A stretch of DNA of 64,000 bases, from contig NZ_JAGGKS010000005.1 in the NCBI RefSeq assembly GCF_017873955.1, positions 124,001 to 188,000 of the forward strand, given 5' to 3'. Below, one piece after another: positions 1 to 9,019 of the stretch. The DNA is from Sedimentibacter acidaminivorans. GTDB taxonomy: Bacteria; Bacillota; Clostridia; Tissierellales; Sedimentibacteraceae. Each line of letters begins with the position of its first letter. The stretch's first letter is position 1. Under the pieces are notes generated by a model, which saw only the letters and a list, made by a program, of their open reading frames with translations, was not told the DNA's origin and did no database searches. Made by a program: the position numbers and the translations under genes.

Positions 1-20
1 GGCTTGCATCACAACGATTC

Positions 21-74
21 AATAAATACATCAAGACAAAGACTTATGTCTTTGTTTCATTAGTTGTATTTATT
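21..74. repeat. Nested inverted repeat at the left edge
   Basis: An outer 10-bp stem (21-30 with 65-74) encloses an inner perfect 8-bp stem (ACAAAGAC at 36-43 with GTCTTTGT at 48-55, loop TTAT). It could end transcription of a gene lying left of the window, although the T-run is weak. I see no convincing coding sequence in positions 1-226. Confidence 0.5.
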
Positions 75-145
75 ATATCATAAAGAAAAAAATAATTGTG
101 ACAAAACTATGTTTTTATTTGAAGTTAGGTTGTAGAAAATTCTAA

Positions 146-173
146 TTGTAAAATCATGGTGTAGTGGTATAAT
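146..173 (+). promoter_or_regulatory. Promoter of the kdpD-like/kdpE-like pair
   Basis: TTGTAA (146-151), a 16-nt spacer, then TATAAT (168-173) with an extended TG-G element directly before it. It sits about 50 bp ahead of the sensor kinase gene. Confidence 0.6.
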
Positions 174-226
174 ATTATTGTTAGAATTAGTTAATAAAGA
201 ATTATTAAAAAAATGCAGGTGATAGT

Positions 227-1684
227 ATGAAATATAAAGTAATATATGAAGAACATAAGAACTTCATGATAAAACATTTAAATTACTCTATAAGGTTAAT
301 TTTAATTTGTTCCATTTCTACAATACTGTCAATTGCTATGAGTAATGCAGGAATCGGCAAAGAAAATGCATTAATGGTATTTTTAGTGGGTGTTTTAACT
401 GTGACATCATTTACTAGGGGATATATTTATGGTGCAGTAGCAGGTGTTTTAAGTGTATTGTTGTTCAATTATTTTTTAACTCAGCCTATTCATACATTAA
501 TTATAAGTTATTCTCAAGATTTTATTCTTATTGTATTTTTTCTTATTGCATCGTTAATTTCCAGTACTATGACTTCTAAATTTCAATATCAAACAGAGGT
601 TGCAAAGAATAATGAACGAACTGCACGTCTATTATATGAAATTACTAGAGGTTTTTTGAATGTTACTGGTAAAGAAAATATCATACTTAAGGGTATAAAT
701 TTTATAAGTGATTATGTGGGTTATTATTGTTATGTAAAGTTGGATGATGAAGAAAAAATATTTTTCACACCAGGAATAGATGCTGATTATATTGAAACAA
801 ATCAAAAAGACTTATATAAAATACCAATAAAAGGCGTTGCTAAAGAAATTGGAACTATGGGTATAATAGATATAAAATTGCCAATGTCATCTGAAAACAA
901 TATGATAATTAAGACAATAGTCTATCAGATGGCCCTTGTTTTGGATAGAGAATTTATATATGATGAAAGAGAGAAAATTAAAATTGCTATGGAAAGTGAG
1001 AGGTTGAAAAGCACATTGTTAAGAAGTGTTTCACACGATTTGCGAACACCACTTACAGGGATTGTTGGTTCAAGTGAACTTATATTAGACAGCTATGATA
1101 ATTTAGATTTAAAATCAATAAGGAAATTAGTATCAGATATTAAAGAAGAGTCAATATGGCTGATTAAATCAGTGCAGAATATTTTGGATATGACTAGAAT
1201 TAGTGAGGGAAAGCTAACTGTTAATAAAAATTATGAAGCTGTTGATGATCTTATTAATCAAGCATTAACACATATGCCACATCTTACATCATCTTGTAGA
1301 TTCCATGTTTTTGTACCAGATGATATAATTATTGTAATGGTTGACGGTAGGTTAATAGTTCAAGTACTTGTTAATATTTTAGATAATGCATACAAGCATA
1401 CTAATGAGGAAACTCAAATACAACTTAAAGTATATAAATCGGGTAATAATGTAGTTTTTGAAGTGTCTGATAATGGAGATGGTATTGATCCAACTATTAT
1501 GGATACGCTTTTTGATGGATTTGTTACATATCATAAGAATATTGTTGATGGTAGCAGGGGTGTTGGTCTAGGACTTGCAATTTGTAAAGCAATTATTACT
1601 GCACATAATGGTGTTATATCTGCATCCAATAAGAAAAATGGTGGAGCAATTTTTAAAGTTTTATTGCCAATAGAGGAGATTTAA
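227..1684 (+). CDS. KdpD-like membrane sensor histidine kinase, short form
   Basis: Sensor kinase of a two-component system in the membrane. Four hydrophobic segments (about residues 20-42, 48-64, 66-88, 98-114) match the DUF4118 region of KdpD. A GAF-like stretch follows, then the HisKA box SHDLRTPLTG with phospho-acceptor H270, the N box ILDNAYKH near 385-391, DNGDGID near 415 and GVGLGLAI near 445. At 485 residues it lacks the large N-terminal KdpD/Usp sensor region of full KdpD (about 890 residues). The response regulator starts one base after its stop, so the two are co-translated. The potassium-uptake genes lie convergent next door, and no kdpFABC operon is present, so control of Ktr/Trk uptake is the natural guess. 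The family call is firm; the signal sensed is inference. Confidence 0.85.
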   Translation: MKYKVIYEEHKNFMIKHLNYSIRLILICSISTILSIAMSNAGIGKENALMVFLVGVLTVTSFTRGYIYGAVAGVLSVLLFNYFLTQPIHTLIISYSQDFILIVFFLIASLISSTMTSKFQYQTEVAKNNERTARLLYEITRGFLNVTGKENIILKGINFISDYVGYYCYVKLDDEEKIFFTPGIDADYIETNQKDLYKIPIKGVAKEIGTMGIIDIKLPMSSENNMIIKTIVYQMALVLDREFIYDEREKIKIAMESERLKSTLLRSVSHDLRTPLTGIVGSSELILDSYDNLDLKSIRKLVSDIKEESIWLIKSVQNILDMTRISEGKLTVNKNYEAVDDLINQALTHMPHLTSSCRFHVFVPDDIIIVMVDGRLIVQVLVNILDNAYKHTNEETQIQLKVYKSGNNVVFEVSDNGDGIDPTIMDTLFDGFVTYHKNIVDGSRGVGLGLAICKAIITAHNGVISASNKKNGGAIFKVLLPIEEI

Positions 1685-1685
1685 T

Positions 1686-2381
1686 GTGGATAAAAATATA
1701 AAAATACTAATAATAGAAGATGATAATAAAATAGCAAATTTTATGTCTATGGCATTAAAGGCTAAGGGTTATCAACATTTAGTATCTAGAAATGGAAATT
1801 CAGGTATTCTAAGTTTTTGTACTGATAATCCGGATATAATTCTATTGGATTTAGGACTGCCTGATATAGATGGTGTTGAAATCATTCGTGAAATAAGAGC
1901 GGTTTCGGAAATACCTATTATTATTGTATCCGCTAGAGAACAGGAGAGTGATAAAATTATTGCTCTAGATGCAGGTGCAAATGATTATGTTACAAAACCA
2001 TTTGCAATGGGTGAACTTTTGGCTCGTATTCGTGTTATGGAGAGGTTTATTGATAGAAAGGATTCGAATTTGCAAGAAAGTGTTTATAAATTTGACTATC
2101 TTACAGTGGATAGTGAAAAGTATAAGATATTTATTGATGATACTGAAATTCATTTAACTCCTATAGAATATAAATTATTGTTGTTATTAATTTCAAATCG
2201 TGGGAAGGTTGTAACTCACAGTCAAATTTCAAAAGAAGTTTGGGGATATGGCGAAGCAGGTGATTCAAAAAGCATAAGGGTATTTATGGCAAGTTTAAGA
2301 AGAAAAATAGAAAAGGATACATCGTGTCCTCGATTTATACTAACTGAAATTGGTGTAGGATATAGATTCGCTGATGAATAA
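1686..2381 (+). CDS. KdpE/OmpR-family response regulator
   Basis: DNA-binding partner of the preceding kinase. The receiver domain (residues 1-120) shows the acidic pair IIEDD, phospho-acceptor D55 in ILLDLGLPD, and the conserved lysine in YVTKPF near 107. The winged-helix C-terminal domain (about 135-231) contains LTPIEYKLL and a RVFMASLRRKIE recognition helix, as in KdpE. The start is GTG at 1686 after GAGGAG; it is the only start compatible with the receiver N terminus and lies one base past the kinase stop. Target genes are not shown by the sequence; the adjacent potassium transporter is the best candidate. Confidence 0.9.
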   Translation: MDKNIKILIIEDDNKIANFMSMALKAKGYQHLVSRNGNSGILSFCTDNPDIILLDLGLPDIDGVEIIREIRAVSEIPIIIVSAREQESDKIIALDAGANDYVTKPFAMGELLARIRVMERFIDRKDSNLQESVYKFDYLTVDSEKYKIFIDDTEIHLTPIEYKLLLLLISNRGKVVTHSQISKEVWGYGEAGDSKSIRVFMASLRRKIEKDTSCPRFILTEIGVGYRFADE

Positions 2382-2423
2382 AAATAATTTTTAACATACA
2401 GTATTTTTATTTTTAAATTTATT

Positions 2424-2471
2424 AAAAGAATCCTAAGATAAATGTGTGTATTTTGTTTAGGATTCTTTTTA
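2424..2471. terminator. Bidirectional terminator between kdpE-like and ktrA
   Basis: An 11-bp stem AAGAATCCTAA (2426-2436) pairs with TTAGGATTCTT (2457-2467), followed by T-rich sequence on the + strand and A/T-rich sequence on the - strand. It separates the convergent operons. Confidence 0.85.
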
Positions 2472-2486
2472 TTAATTTATATAATA

Positions 2487-3137
2487 TTATATTTGATTTG
2501 CAAGTCTAATAACATCATTAGATTTACCAAGTACAATAATGATGTCTTTTTCTTTAAAGATATAATCTGCTTTTGGTACAGCCATAATATTATTACCATT
2601 TTTAATCGTTAGAATATTGATGTGATATTTTTTTCTAACATCAATCCCTTGTAAACTAGAACCAATCCAGCTTTTCATGATAGGTATTTCAAATATTGAG
2701 TATTCTGGAGTGATTTCTATAAAGTCAAATACATTTTCAGCACTGCATCGTATAGCTAATTTTTTAGCCATATCTTTATCAGGGTAAATTACTTCATCAG
2801 CTCCATTTCTTAATAAAAATTTAGCTTGAATATCTCTGCTTGCTTTAGAAATTACATATTTAGCTCCTAATTCTTTCAGTAGAGATGTAATTTCTAATGA
2901 CGATTGAAAATTATCTCCAATTGTAACAAAACAAATATCAAAGTTACTAACTCCGAGAGATCGCAAAACTTCTTCTTTGGTGCAATCACCTATATGTGCA
3001 TCTGTAACTATAGTTGACATGTCATCAATAATAGTCTCGTTTCGGTCAACTATCATGACATCGTTTTTCAAATCAACCATTTTTTCAGTTAGATGCCTTC
3101 CAAATGCACCAATACCTATAATTAAAATAGATTTCAT
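2487..3137 (-). CDS. ktrA: KtrA/TrkA-type RCK subunit of potassium uptake
   Basis: Cytosolic gating subunit that binds nucleotide and controls the KtrB/TrkH channel. The N-terminal Rossmann domain begins with MKSILIIGIGAFGRHL (GxGxxG), with an acidic residue in MIVDRNE at the end of strand 2. A TrkA-C (RCK_C) domain follows from about residue 135. With one RCK pair and about 216 residues it matches KtrA, not the double-length TrkA of enterobacteria. I start it at the ATG at 3137, which has GGTG five bases upstream; a longer ATG at 3149 has no ribosome site. It lies 28 bp downstream of the channel gene in the same operon. Confidence 0.9.
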   Translation of the reverse strand: MKSILIIGIGAFGRHLTEKMVDLKNDVMIVDRNETIIDDMSTIVTDAHIGDCTKEEVLRSLGVSNFDICFVTIGDNFQSSLEITSLLKELGAKYVISKASRDIQAKFLLRNGADEVIYPDKDMAKKLAIRCSAENVFDFIEITPEYSIFEIPIMKSWIGSSLQGIDVRKKYHINILTIKNGNNIMAVPKADYIFKEKDIIIVLGKSNDVIRLANQI

Positions 3138-3165
3138 TTTATTCACCATTCCATATCTTTATTTT

Positions 3166-4509
3166 TTAACCTATTATTATTTTTTCAACAGGTCTACTAA
3201 GTGGCACTATTTCTCTTTTTTCAGCTAACACAAGTGCCATTGATAAGCTACCTACTTTGCCACCATACATCAAGAAAATAATAATTAACTTTGAAAGGTT
3301 ATTTAGATGTGGTGTTATACCAAGTGATAAACCAACTGTTCCTGCTGCTGAAAACACTTCAAACAATACTTCTTTTAAAGAAAAAGTTTGAGTAGCACAA
3401 ATTACTATTGTTGAAACTAATGCAGTAAACATGTATATAACTGTTATCGAACTAGCCCTTTTAAGTGCATTATCTTCTAATCTTTTTTTAAAAATTGTAA
3501 GGTCCGTAATATGCATTGCTGAAGATATAGATGCAATTATTAAAACCACAAGAGTAGTCGTTTTAATACCTCCTGCTGTGGAACCTGGACTACCACCGAT
3601 AATCATTAATATCATGGTTAAGAAGATTCCGCTTTCCGAAAGATTTGAAATATTAATAGTATTGAATCCTGCAGTTCTAGGAGTCACAGACTGAAATAAA
3701 CATCCTAGGATTATTTCAGTGATACTTTTCTTATAAAAAATACCATTCATCTCAAGTATATAAAAGAGTAAAGCACCGCATGTAATAAGAATAACTGTAG
3801 TTGTCAAAACTATCTTTGTATGCAATTGATATTTTCTAAAGTAAAAACGATTTTTTGCAATGTCATCCCACACTAGGAAACCAATGCCTCCAATAATAAT
3901 AAGTATCATAATTGTTAAATTTACAATTATATCATTAGAATATCTAGTGAGTGATGTGAATTGTCCATACTTGCCCATAATATCAAATCCAGCGTTACAA
4001 AAAGCAGAAACAGAGTGAAATAATGCGTTATATATACCTGCTTTAAGACCCATTTCAGGGCAGAATCTAATTGCAAGTAAAATTGTTCCAATACCTTCAA
4101 ATATAAGTGTTCCAATGGATATTTTTTTAATAAGCAAAACAATACCGCCAATTCTCATTGTGTTTGCAGATTCCATTAAAAGTCTTCTTTCTCTTAAACC
4201 TATTTTACGCCTTAGAAACATTGAAAAAAGTGTAACAATTGTCATAAAACCAAGACCACCAATTTGTATAAGTGATAGTATAACGATTTGTCCAAATATA
4301 GACCAATGTGTATATGTGTCATAAATTACTAAACCAGTTACACATGTAGCGGATGCAGCAGTAAAAAAAGAATTTAAAAAAGGAGTTGCTTCGCCACTTC
4401 TAGATGCGATTGGAAAACTTAAAAGAATACTTCCAATAAGAATTATAACTAATGTACCTAGGGCTATTATTTGTGTATATGATAATTTAAGTCTCTTGAA
4501 TATGAACAT
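3166..4509 (-). CDS. ktrB: KtrB/TrkH-type potassium channel subunit
   Basis: Integral membrane potassium-translocating subunit. At 447 residues with about 8-10 transmembrane helices it has the M1-P-M2 repeat design of the Ktr/Trk/HKT superfamily. Pore-loop glycines are visible in ATCVTGLVIYDT, FCNAGFDIMG, PRTAGFNTINIS and SAAGTVGLSLGITP, and the TrkH signature GGSPGSTAGGIKTTT is present. The ATG at 4509 has GGGGGA upstream and overlaps the end of the preceding gene by 23 bp, so all three genes of this operon are tightly coupled. The length fits KtrB better than enterobacterial TrkH (about 483). Confidence 0.92.
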   Translation of the reverse strand: MFIFKRLKLSYTQIIALGTLVIILIGSILLSFPIASRSGEATPFLNSFFTAASATCVTGLVIYDTYTHWSIFGQIVILSLIQIGGLGFMTIVTLFSMFLRRKIGLRERRLLMESANTMRIGGIVLLIKKISIGTLIFEGIGTILLAIRFCPEMGLKAGIYNALFHSVSAFCNAGFDIMGKYGQFTSLTRYSNDIIVNLTIMILIIIGGIGFLVWDDIAKNRFYFRKYQLHTKIVLTTTVILITCGALLFYILEMNGIFYKKSITEIILGCLFQSVTPRTAGFNTINISNLSESGIFLTMILMIIGGSPGSTAGGIKTTTLVVLIIASISSAMHITDLTIFKKRLEDNALKRASSITVIYMFTALVSTIVICATQTFSLKEVLFEVFSAAGTVGLSLGITPHLNNLSKLIIIFLMYGGKVGSLSMALVLAEKREIVPLSRPVEKIIIG

Positions 4510-4996
4510 CAGAAATTCCCCCTGGTCTCATTGAAGATGAAAATAAAATTTTTACAATTTGTGAAGCTTGGATATTATCTCCATATAAATATGGAATATG
4601 ATTGTCTTCAAAAATCTTTTTGTTATATGGACAGTTACATATCGCAATAAACTCTGTAGAATTCATCATTTTTTTTCCTAGTGAACAAATCATTAAGTTT
4701 TCTAGATCAAATTTATCTACTGCAAATATAAACTTGTAAGACTTAAATTCATTTATTTCGTTTGTTTTAGTAATCATAGAATATGAGATGTTATAATTTT
4801 CTAGGATTTTTGCTATATCAAAAGAAATTTCATTGTCTCCAAATAGTAAGATATCTTGCGAACTATTTGTGTTTAAAATTGAGTTTTTATCATCAATTAT
4901 GAAATCTTTTGGATTTAGTAGTACACAGATTTTATCAATAAAGATAAAACCTAAATAGAATATAATAATCATAGAGATGACTATAATAAAATCCAT
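4487..4996 (-). CDS. Membrane-anchored Rossmann-like protein, accessory to Ktr (unrecognised)
   Basis: A 169-residue protein I do not recognise from a named family. It has one N-terminal transmembrane helix (about residues 2-20, MDFIIVISMIIIFYLGFIF) followed by a soluble domain. The segment ILLFGDNEISFDIAKIL (about 49-65) looks like the first strand-loop-helix of a TrkA-N Rossmann fold, but the glycine-rich loop is degenerate. It is the first gene of the ktr operon, starts at ATG 4996 after GGTGGAG and overlaps ktrB. A membrane-tethered, possibly non-nucleotide-binding RCK-like regulator is plausible. This is inference from layout and one motif. Confidence 0.7.
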   Translation of the reverse strand: MDFIIVISMIIIFYLGFIFIDKICVLLNPKDFIIDDKNSILNTNSSQDILLFGDNEISFDIAKILENYNISYSMITKTNEINEFKSYKFIFAVDKFDLENLMICSLGKKMMNSTEFIAICNCPYNKKIFEDNHIPYLYGDNIQASQIVKILFSSSMRPGGISDVHIQET

Positions 4997-5169
4997 TTAT
5001 TCTCCACCTCACATTTTTTGTTTAATCTATTTTTATTTTATCACTTATTGTATAAAATTGATGTTAAGAATTGAGATATGTTGCTAAGATTGTGTAAATA
5101 TTGCATTATAAATCTTAACAGAATCTTTATTTGTAACACATGGAAATAATCGGTAAACACTATAAGGTG

Positions 5170-5198
5170 TTGCACTTATAACAAGATTATGTTAAAAT
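5170..5198 (+). promoter_or_regulatory. Promoter of the ABC importer-hydEF operon
   Basis: TTGCAC (5170-5175), a 17-nt spacer and TAAAAT (5193-5198). Transcription would begin near 5205, giving a leader of about 185 nt before the first gene. An AACAC/GTGTT dyad at about 5156-5171 overlaps the -35 box. The rest of the gap back to 4997 holds the start region of the divergent ktr operon and nothing else I can assign. Confidence 0.65.
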
Positions 5199-5204
5199 AA
5201 TAAC

Positions 5205-5376
5205 TAAGCAATAATCTTACCTAAAGAAAGTTCTGAGGGAAGGATTTACAATTTAATTTTATAGATAAGAATCGTGCGGAGCGCATAAGGGTTTGTCCTG
5301 AATGGGAAGGCGATGGATATCATAGTAAAGATATATTCTATCCTTGTGCTTTTTTTGCACAAGGGTTATTTTTTTG
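5205..5376 (+). promoter_or_regulatory. Structured attenuator leader, candidate riboswitch (class unknown)
   Basis: The leader ends in a strong intrinsic terminator: CCTTGTGC (5342-5349) pairs with GCACAAGG (5357-5364), followed by a T-run, immediately before the ribosome site GGAGGTG of the first gene. The same CCTTGTGC can instead pair with GCATAAGG at 5283-5290 (8 bp, one G-U; extendable to 10), a mutually exclusive antiterminator. Between the arms lie purine-rich blocks (GAGGGAAGGA near 5235, ATGGGAAGGCGATGG near 5302) and a small hairpin at 5274-5286. I could not match it to TPP, cobalamin, FMN, molybdenum cofactor, purine, SAM, lysine or other consensus sequences that I can recall. Confidence 0.6.
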
Positions 5377-5389
5377 TGGAGGTGTAAGC

Positions 5390-6154
5390 TTGAAATTTAA
5401 TAATGTTATTAAGACACTGCTAATTCCTTTTTTATTAGTTCTCGTTTGGTGGATAGGTAGTTATTTAAAATTATGGAATGATTATGTATTACCAAGTCCT
5501 AATAGAGTTTTTGCGGTTTTTATAACAATGATTAAGTCTGGTGAATTAATTGAACATGTTTTATCCAGCTTATCAAGAGTGATGATTGGATTTACTATTG
5601 CATTTTTATTTGCTTTTGCAATTGGAGTTTATGCGGGTTTGTCACCAAAAAAAACAATATATTACAATTTGATTGTTGAATTTATGCGCCACGTGCCACC
5701 TCTTAGCTTAGTACCACTACTTATTTTATGGTTTGGTATTGGAGAAAAATCTAAAATAATAATAATTGTATTAGCAGCATTTTTTCCAATGTTTCTAAAT
5801 ATAAAAAAAGGAATAGCCTTTTGTAATTTAAAACTTTTAGAGGTAGGAGATACCTTAGGGTTTTCTAAACTTAAAAAATTTTATAAAATAGTACTTCCTT
5901 ATGCCTTGCCAGATATTTTAGTTGGAATGCGAATTGGCTTTGGATATAGTTGGAGGGCTATTATTGGAGCTGAAATGATAGCTGCTGCAAGTGGTCTTGG
6001 ATACCTAATTTTAGATGCTCAACAAATGTCACGTTCAGACAAAATTATTGTAGGAATATTCACAATTGGTTTAGTCGGAGTTTTATGTGATCGATTAGTT
6101 GCAATTTTAATAAATAAACTTTTGCATGGAGGTGTTAAAGATAGCTGGAGTTAA
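5390..6154 (+). CDS. SsuC/TauC-type ABC transporter permease
   Basis: Membrane permease of an importer of the nitrate/sulfonate/taurine family (BPD_transp_1 fold). About six hydrophobic helices are visible, and the EAA-like loop that docks the ATPase lies in [25 protein letters not shown] (residues about 149-173). The start is TTG at 5390, placed by GGAGGTG six bases upstream and directly behind the attenuator hairpin. The ATPase gene overlaps its end. Family membership is clear; the substrate cannot be told from this subunit. Confidence 0.88.
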   Translation: MKFNNVIKTLLIPFLLVLVWWIGSYLKLWNDYVLPSPNRVFAVFITMIKSGELIEHVLSSLSRVMIGFTIAFLFAFAIGVYAGLSPKKTIYYNLIVEFMRHVPPLSLVPLLILWFGIGEKSKIIIIVLAAFFPMFLNIKKGIAFCNLKLLEVGDTLGFSKLKKFYKIVLPYALPDILVGMRIGFGYSWRAIIGAEMIAAASGLGYLILDAQQMSRSDKIIVGIFTIGLVGVLCDRLVAILINKLLHGGVKDSWS

Positions 6155-6845
6155 AATTGAAAACCTGTATAAAAACTTCTCTGTTGATGGAAAAGAAATT
6201 CCAGTATTAAAGAATTTGTATTTGAATATAGAAGAGGAAGGAATAACAGTTATTGTTGGGAAAAGTGGTTGTGGTAAAACTACTTTACTTAGATTACTAG
6301 CTGGATTAGAAATAGCTGATAGAGGTCAAATAACATTGGATGTTAAAGGAAAACTTGGAATGGTTTTTCAAGAGCCTAGATTAATGCCTTGGCTTACAGT
6401 GTGGAATAACATTACGTTTGGTCTCAATAAGGGGACATATACTAAGGAATTTATTGAAAATTTAATTAGTTTGGTTGGAATTAAAGGTTTTGAAATGGCA
6501 TACCCTGACCAACTTTCAGGTGGTATGATGCAACGCGTTGCAATTGCAAGAGTATTAGCATATAAGCCCTCTATTATTTTGATGGACGAACCATTTGCTT
6601 CTCTTGATTATTTTACTAGAGAAACCATGCAAAAAGAATTAATAAATATTTACAAACAAAGCAAAAAAGCAATTGTATTAGTGACACATAGTATTGATGA
6701 AGCGCTAATTGTTGGTCAAAATGTAGTTGTTTTAAAGGATGGTCAAGTTTCAAATAGCTATAATTTGTCAAAGTATACATATCCAAGGGATATTTTAAAT
6801 GATAATTTTGTTAAAATAAAGAAAGAAATTCTCGAAAATATATAA
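6126..6845 (+). CDS. SsuB/TauB-type ABC transporter ATP-binding protein
   Basis: Cytosolic ATPase that powers the importer. Walker [10 protein letters not shown] lies at about residues 46-54, the Q loop in [10 protein letters not shown], the ABC signature LSGGMMQR near 127-134, Walker B in [12 protein letters not shown] and the switch histidine in VTHSIDEA. Its reading frame overlaps the permease by 29 bp, implying translational coupling. The exact start is unsure: the ATG at 6126 sits on the GGAGGTG motif itself, and a rarer codon a few positions downstream could be used. About 239 residues, normal for the family. Confidence 0.88.
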   Translation: MEVLKIAGVKIENLYKNFSVDGKEIPVLKNLYLNIEEEGITVIVGKSGCGKTTLLRLLAGLEIADRGQITLDVKGKLGMVFQEPRLMPWLTVWNNITFGLNKGTYTKEFIENLISLVGIKGFEMAYPDQLSGGMMQRVAIARVLAYKPSIILMDEPFASLDYFTRETMQKELINIYKQSKKAIVLVTHSIDEALIVGQNVVVLKDGQVSNSYNLSKYTYPRDILNDNFVKIKKEILENI

Positions 6846-6903
6846 ATAAATATAATAAAAAAAATATGAGTGTTTGACACTGCATTAAAAAAAGGAGATT
6901 AAA

Positions 6904-7884
6904 ATGAAAAAAAATTTATTAATTACATTAGTTTTAGCTTTAATAGTAGTAACTGTAACAGGTTGCAGCACAAAAAATGAAATACCAAGCAATGGAACAT
7001 CAGAAGAAGCGAAATTTTACAATGCGAGCAAAATAGCAGTAACTTATGTTAAATCACCACTTAATGTTCCTTCTATTATTGAAAAAAATAAAGGTTTTTT
7101 TCAGCAACACTTTGATGAATACAACTTACCAGTAGAATATTCAAACTTGACAACAGGCCCAGAACAGACACAGGCGCTGGCATCTGGTGATTTACAGTTT
7201 CTGAACGCAGTTGGTGCAACATCTGTAATATTGGCAGCATCTAATGGTAGCGATATCAAGATAATAAGCATGTATAGTCGTTCCCCAAAAGCCTTCATGT
7301 TATTTGCAAATGATAGTCAAATTAAGACAGCAGCTGATTTGAAAGGTAAAAAGGTTGCAGGTCCAAAGGGGACAATATTGCACGAACTATTGATTGCGTA
7401 CCTAAAAACAGCAGGGCTAACTGAAAAAGATATAGAATTTATATCATTAGGTATTCCAGATTCGCAAGCTGCACTTGTATCTGGAGAAGTGGATGCTGCT
7501 TTATTAGCTGGTCCAGCAGCATATAATATTAAAAAAGCTGGTAACATGGTGTTGACTACTGGCGAGGGGTTGGTAGATGCAACAATTGTAGTTGCAACAA
7601 GTCAGAAATTTTATGATGAAAATAAGGTGCTTGTAGATACGTATTTAAAAGCACAAAAATTTACATTGGATTACATGAGAAAAAATTATGATGAAATTGT
7701 TCAAATTACAGCAGAAGAAACAGAACTTAGCATTGATGCAGTAAAGGAAATGTATACTATGTATGATTTTATTATGGAGATTACTGATAAAGATATAGAG
7801 GGAATGAAAAAAACAGAACAATTTTTATTTGATAATAAGATGATTGATAATCATGTTGATATTACAGATATACTCATTAAATAA
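6904..7884 (+). CDS. NMT1/SsuA-like substrate-binding lipoprotein
   Basis: Lipid-anchored solute receptor for the importer. The signal peptide ends in the lipobox VTGC with lipidated Cys21. The mature part is a two-lobed periplasmic binding fold of the NMT1/THI5/SsuA type, with NLTTGPEQTQALASGDLQF (about 81-99) and the hinge region LKGKKVAGPKGTILHELL. Relatives bind sulfonates, nitrate, or pyrimidine thiamine precursors. The leader shows no thiamine-box consensus, and the gene is followed 14 bp later by hydE, so a ligand connected with hydrogenase-cofactor assembly is conceivable but unproved. Confidence 0.88.
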   Translation: MKKNLLITLVLALIVVTVTGCSTKNEIPSNGTSEEAKFYNASKIAVTYVKSPLNVPSIIEKNKGFFQQHFDEYNLPVEYSNLTTGPEQTQALASGDLQFLNAVGATSVILAASNGSDIKIISMYSRSPKAFMLFANDSQIKTAADLKGKKVAGPKGTILHELLIAYLKTAGLTEKDIEFISLGIPDSQAALVSGEVDAALLAGPAAYNIKKAGNMVLTTGEGLVDATIVVATSQKFYDENKVLVDTYLKAQKFTLDYMRKNYDEIVQITAEETELSIDAVKEMYTMYDFIMEITDKDIEGMKKTEQFLFDNKMIDNHVDITDILIK

Positions 7885-7898
7885 GGAGAGAACATTCT

Positions 7899-8975
7899 AT
7901 GGAGATGACAATAGTAGATAAGACAAAGCAAAAAAATATAGATTTAATTAACAAATTACTTCAAAAACAAATGCTTGATAAAGTTGAATTTGTCACATTG
8001 TTGAATTCCTTTACTAAGGAAATAAGTCAATATCTTTATGAAGTAGCTAGGGAGGTATCTAAAAAGCATTTTGGAAATAAAATATATTCCAGAGGACTGA
8101 TTGAATTCACAAATTATTGCAAGAATGATTGTTATTATTGTGGTATTAGAAGAAGCAATAGTAAAGTAGAAAGATATCGTCTGAATTATGAAGATATAAT
8201 GAATTGCTGTAGAAATGGTTATGCGTTAGGGTTTCGTACTTTCGTGTTACAGGGTGGAGAAGATTTAAACTATACGGATGAAGATATTGTTAATATTGTA
8301 AGTTCAATAAAAAAATTATATCCTGATTGTGCGGTAACACTCTCTATTGGTGAAAAATCTTATGAATCCTATTTGAAGTATTTTCAAAACGGTGCTGATA
8401 GATATTTGTTGAGACATGAAACTTCAAATGAATTTCATTATGGTAAGCTACATCCTAAGGAGTTAACAATATCCAATCGTAAAAGATGTCTTTTAGATCT
8501 TAAGAAAATAGGATATCAGGTTGGGACAGGAATTATGGTTGGTTCTCCATATCAAACTGTTGAAAACATAGTAGAAGATTTACTTTTTATGAAAGAATTA
8601 AACCCACAGATGATAGGGATAGGGCCATATATACCTCACCATGATACTCCATTTAGTGATGAAAAAACAGGTAGTTTAGATTTAACTTTATTTTTAATAG
8701 GAATTTTAAGACTTATGTTTCCAAATGCACTTATTCCTGCAACTACATCATTAGGTACTGTAGATCCCAATGGACGTGAAAAAGGAATATTAGCTGGTGC
8801 CAATGTTGTAATGCCAAATTTATCACCTGTTAATGTGCGTAAAAAGTACGAATTATATGATAATAAAATTTGTACAGGTGAAGAAGCAGCTGAATGCAAG
8901 GAGTGCTTGAGCAATAGAATGAAGAAAATTGGATATGAAATAGTGGTTGACAGAGGGGACTTTGTTCAAAAATAA
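7899..8975 (+). CDS. hydE: [FeFe]-hydrogenase H-cluster radical SAM maturase HydE
   Basis: Radical SAM enzyme acting in assembly of the two-iron subcluster of [FeFe] hydrogenase. The 4Fe-4S motif CKNDCYYC (CxxxCxxC) lies at about residues 70-77 in an N-terminal segment GLIEFTNYCKNDC typical of HydE. The fold continues with LQGGED, the glycine motif GTGIMVGSP and GIGPYIPH, all characteristic of HydE rather than BioB or PylB. Length 358 is as expected. It forms one transcription unit with the ABC importer upstream and hydF 44 bp downstream. HydG and the hydrogenase itself are not in this window. Confidence 0.92.
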   Translation: MEMTIVDKTKQKNIDLINKLLQKQMLDKVEFVTLLNSFTKEISQYLYEVAREVSKKHFGNKIYSRGLIEFTNYCKNDCYYCGIRRSNSKVERYRLNYEDIMNCCRNGYALGFRTFVLQGGEDLNYTDEDIVNIVSSIKKLYPDCAVTLSIGEKSYESYLKYFQNGADRYLLRHETSNEFHYGKLHPKELTISNRKRCLLDLKKIGYQVGTGIMVGSPYQTVENIVEDLLFMKELNPQMIGIGPYIPHHDTPFSDEKTGSLDLTLFLIGILRLMFPNALIPATTSLGTVDPNGREKGILAGANVVMPNLSPVNVRKKYELYDNKICTGEEAAECKECLSNRMKKIGYEIVVDRGDFVQK

Positions 8976-9019
8976 TAAAAGGAAATGTATAATATATAAT
9001 CAAAAGTGGAGGAAAATAT

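Noticed and set aside
1-60. Possible 3' end of a gene at the left edge
   Set aside because: No frame with convincing coding character could be supported over so short a stretch; only the inverted repeat is clear.
5205-5376. TPP, cobalamin or molybdenum-cofactor riboswitch identity for the leader
   Set aside because: The expected conserved blocks (thiamine CTGAT-type core, cobalamin GCCACTG, Moco core) are not present; left as an unknown class.
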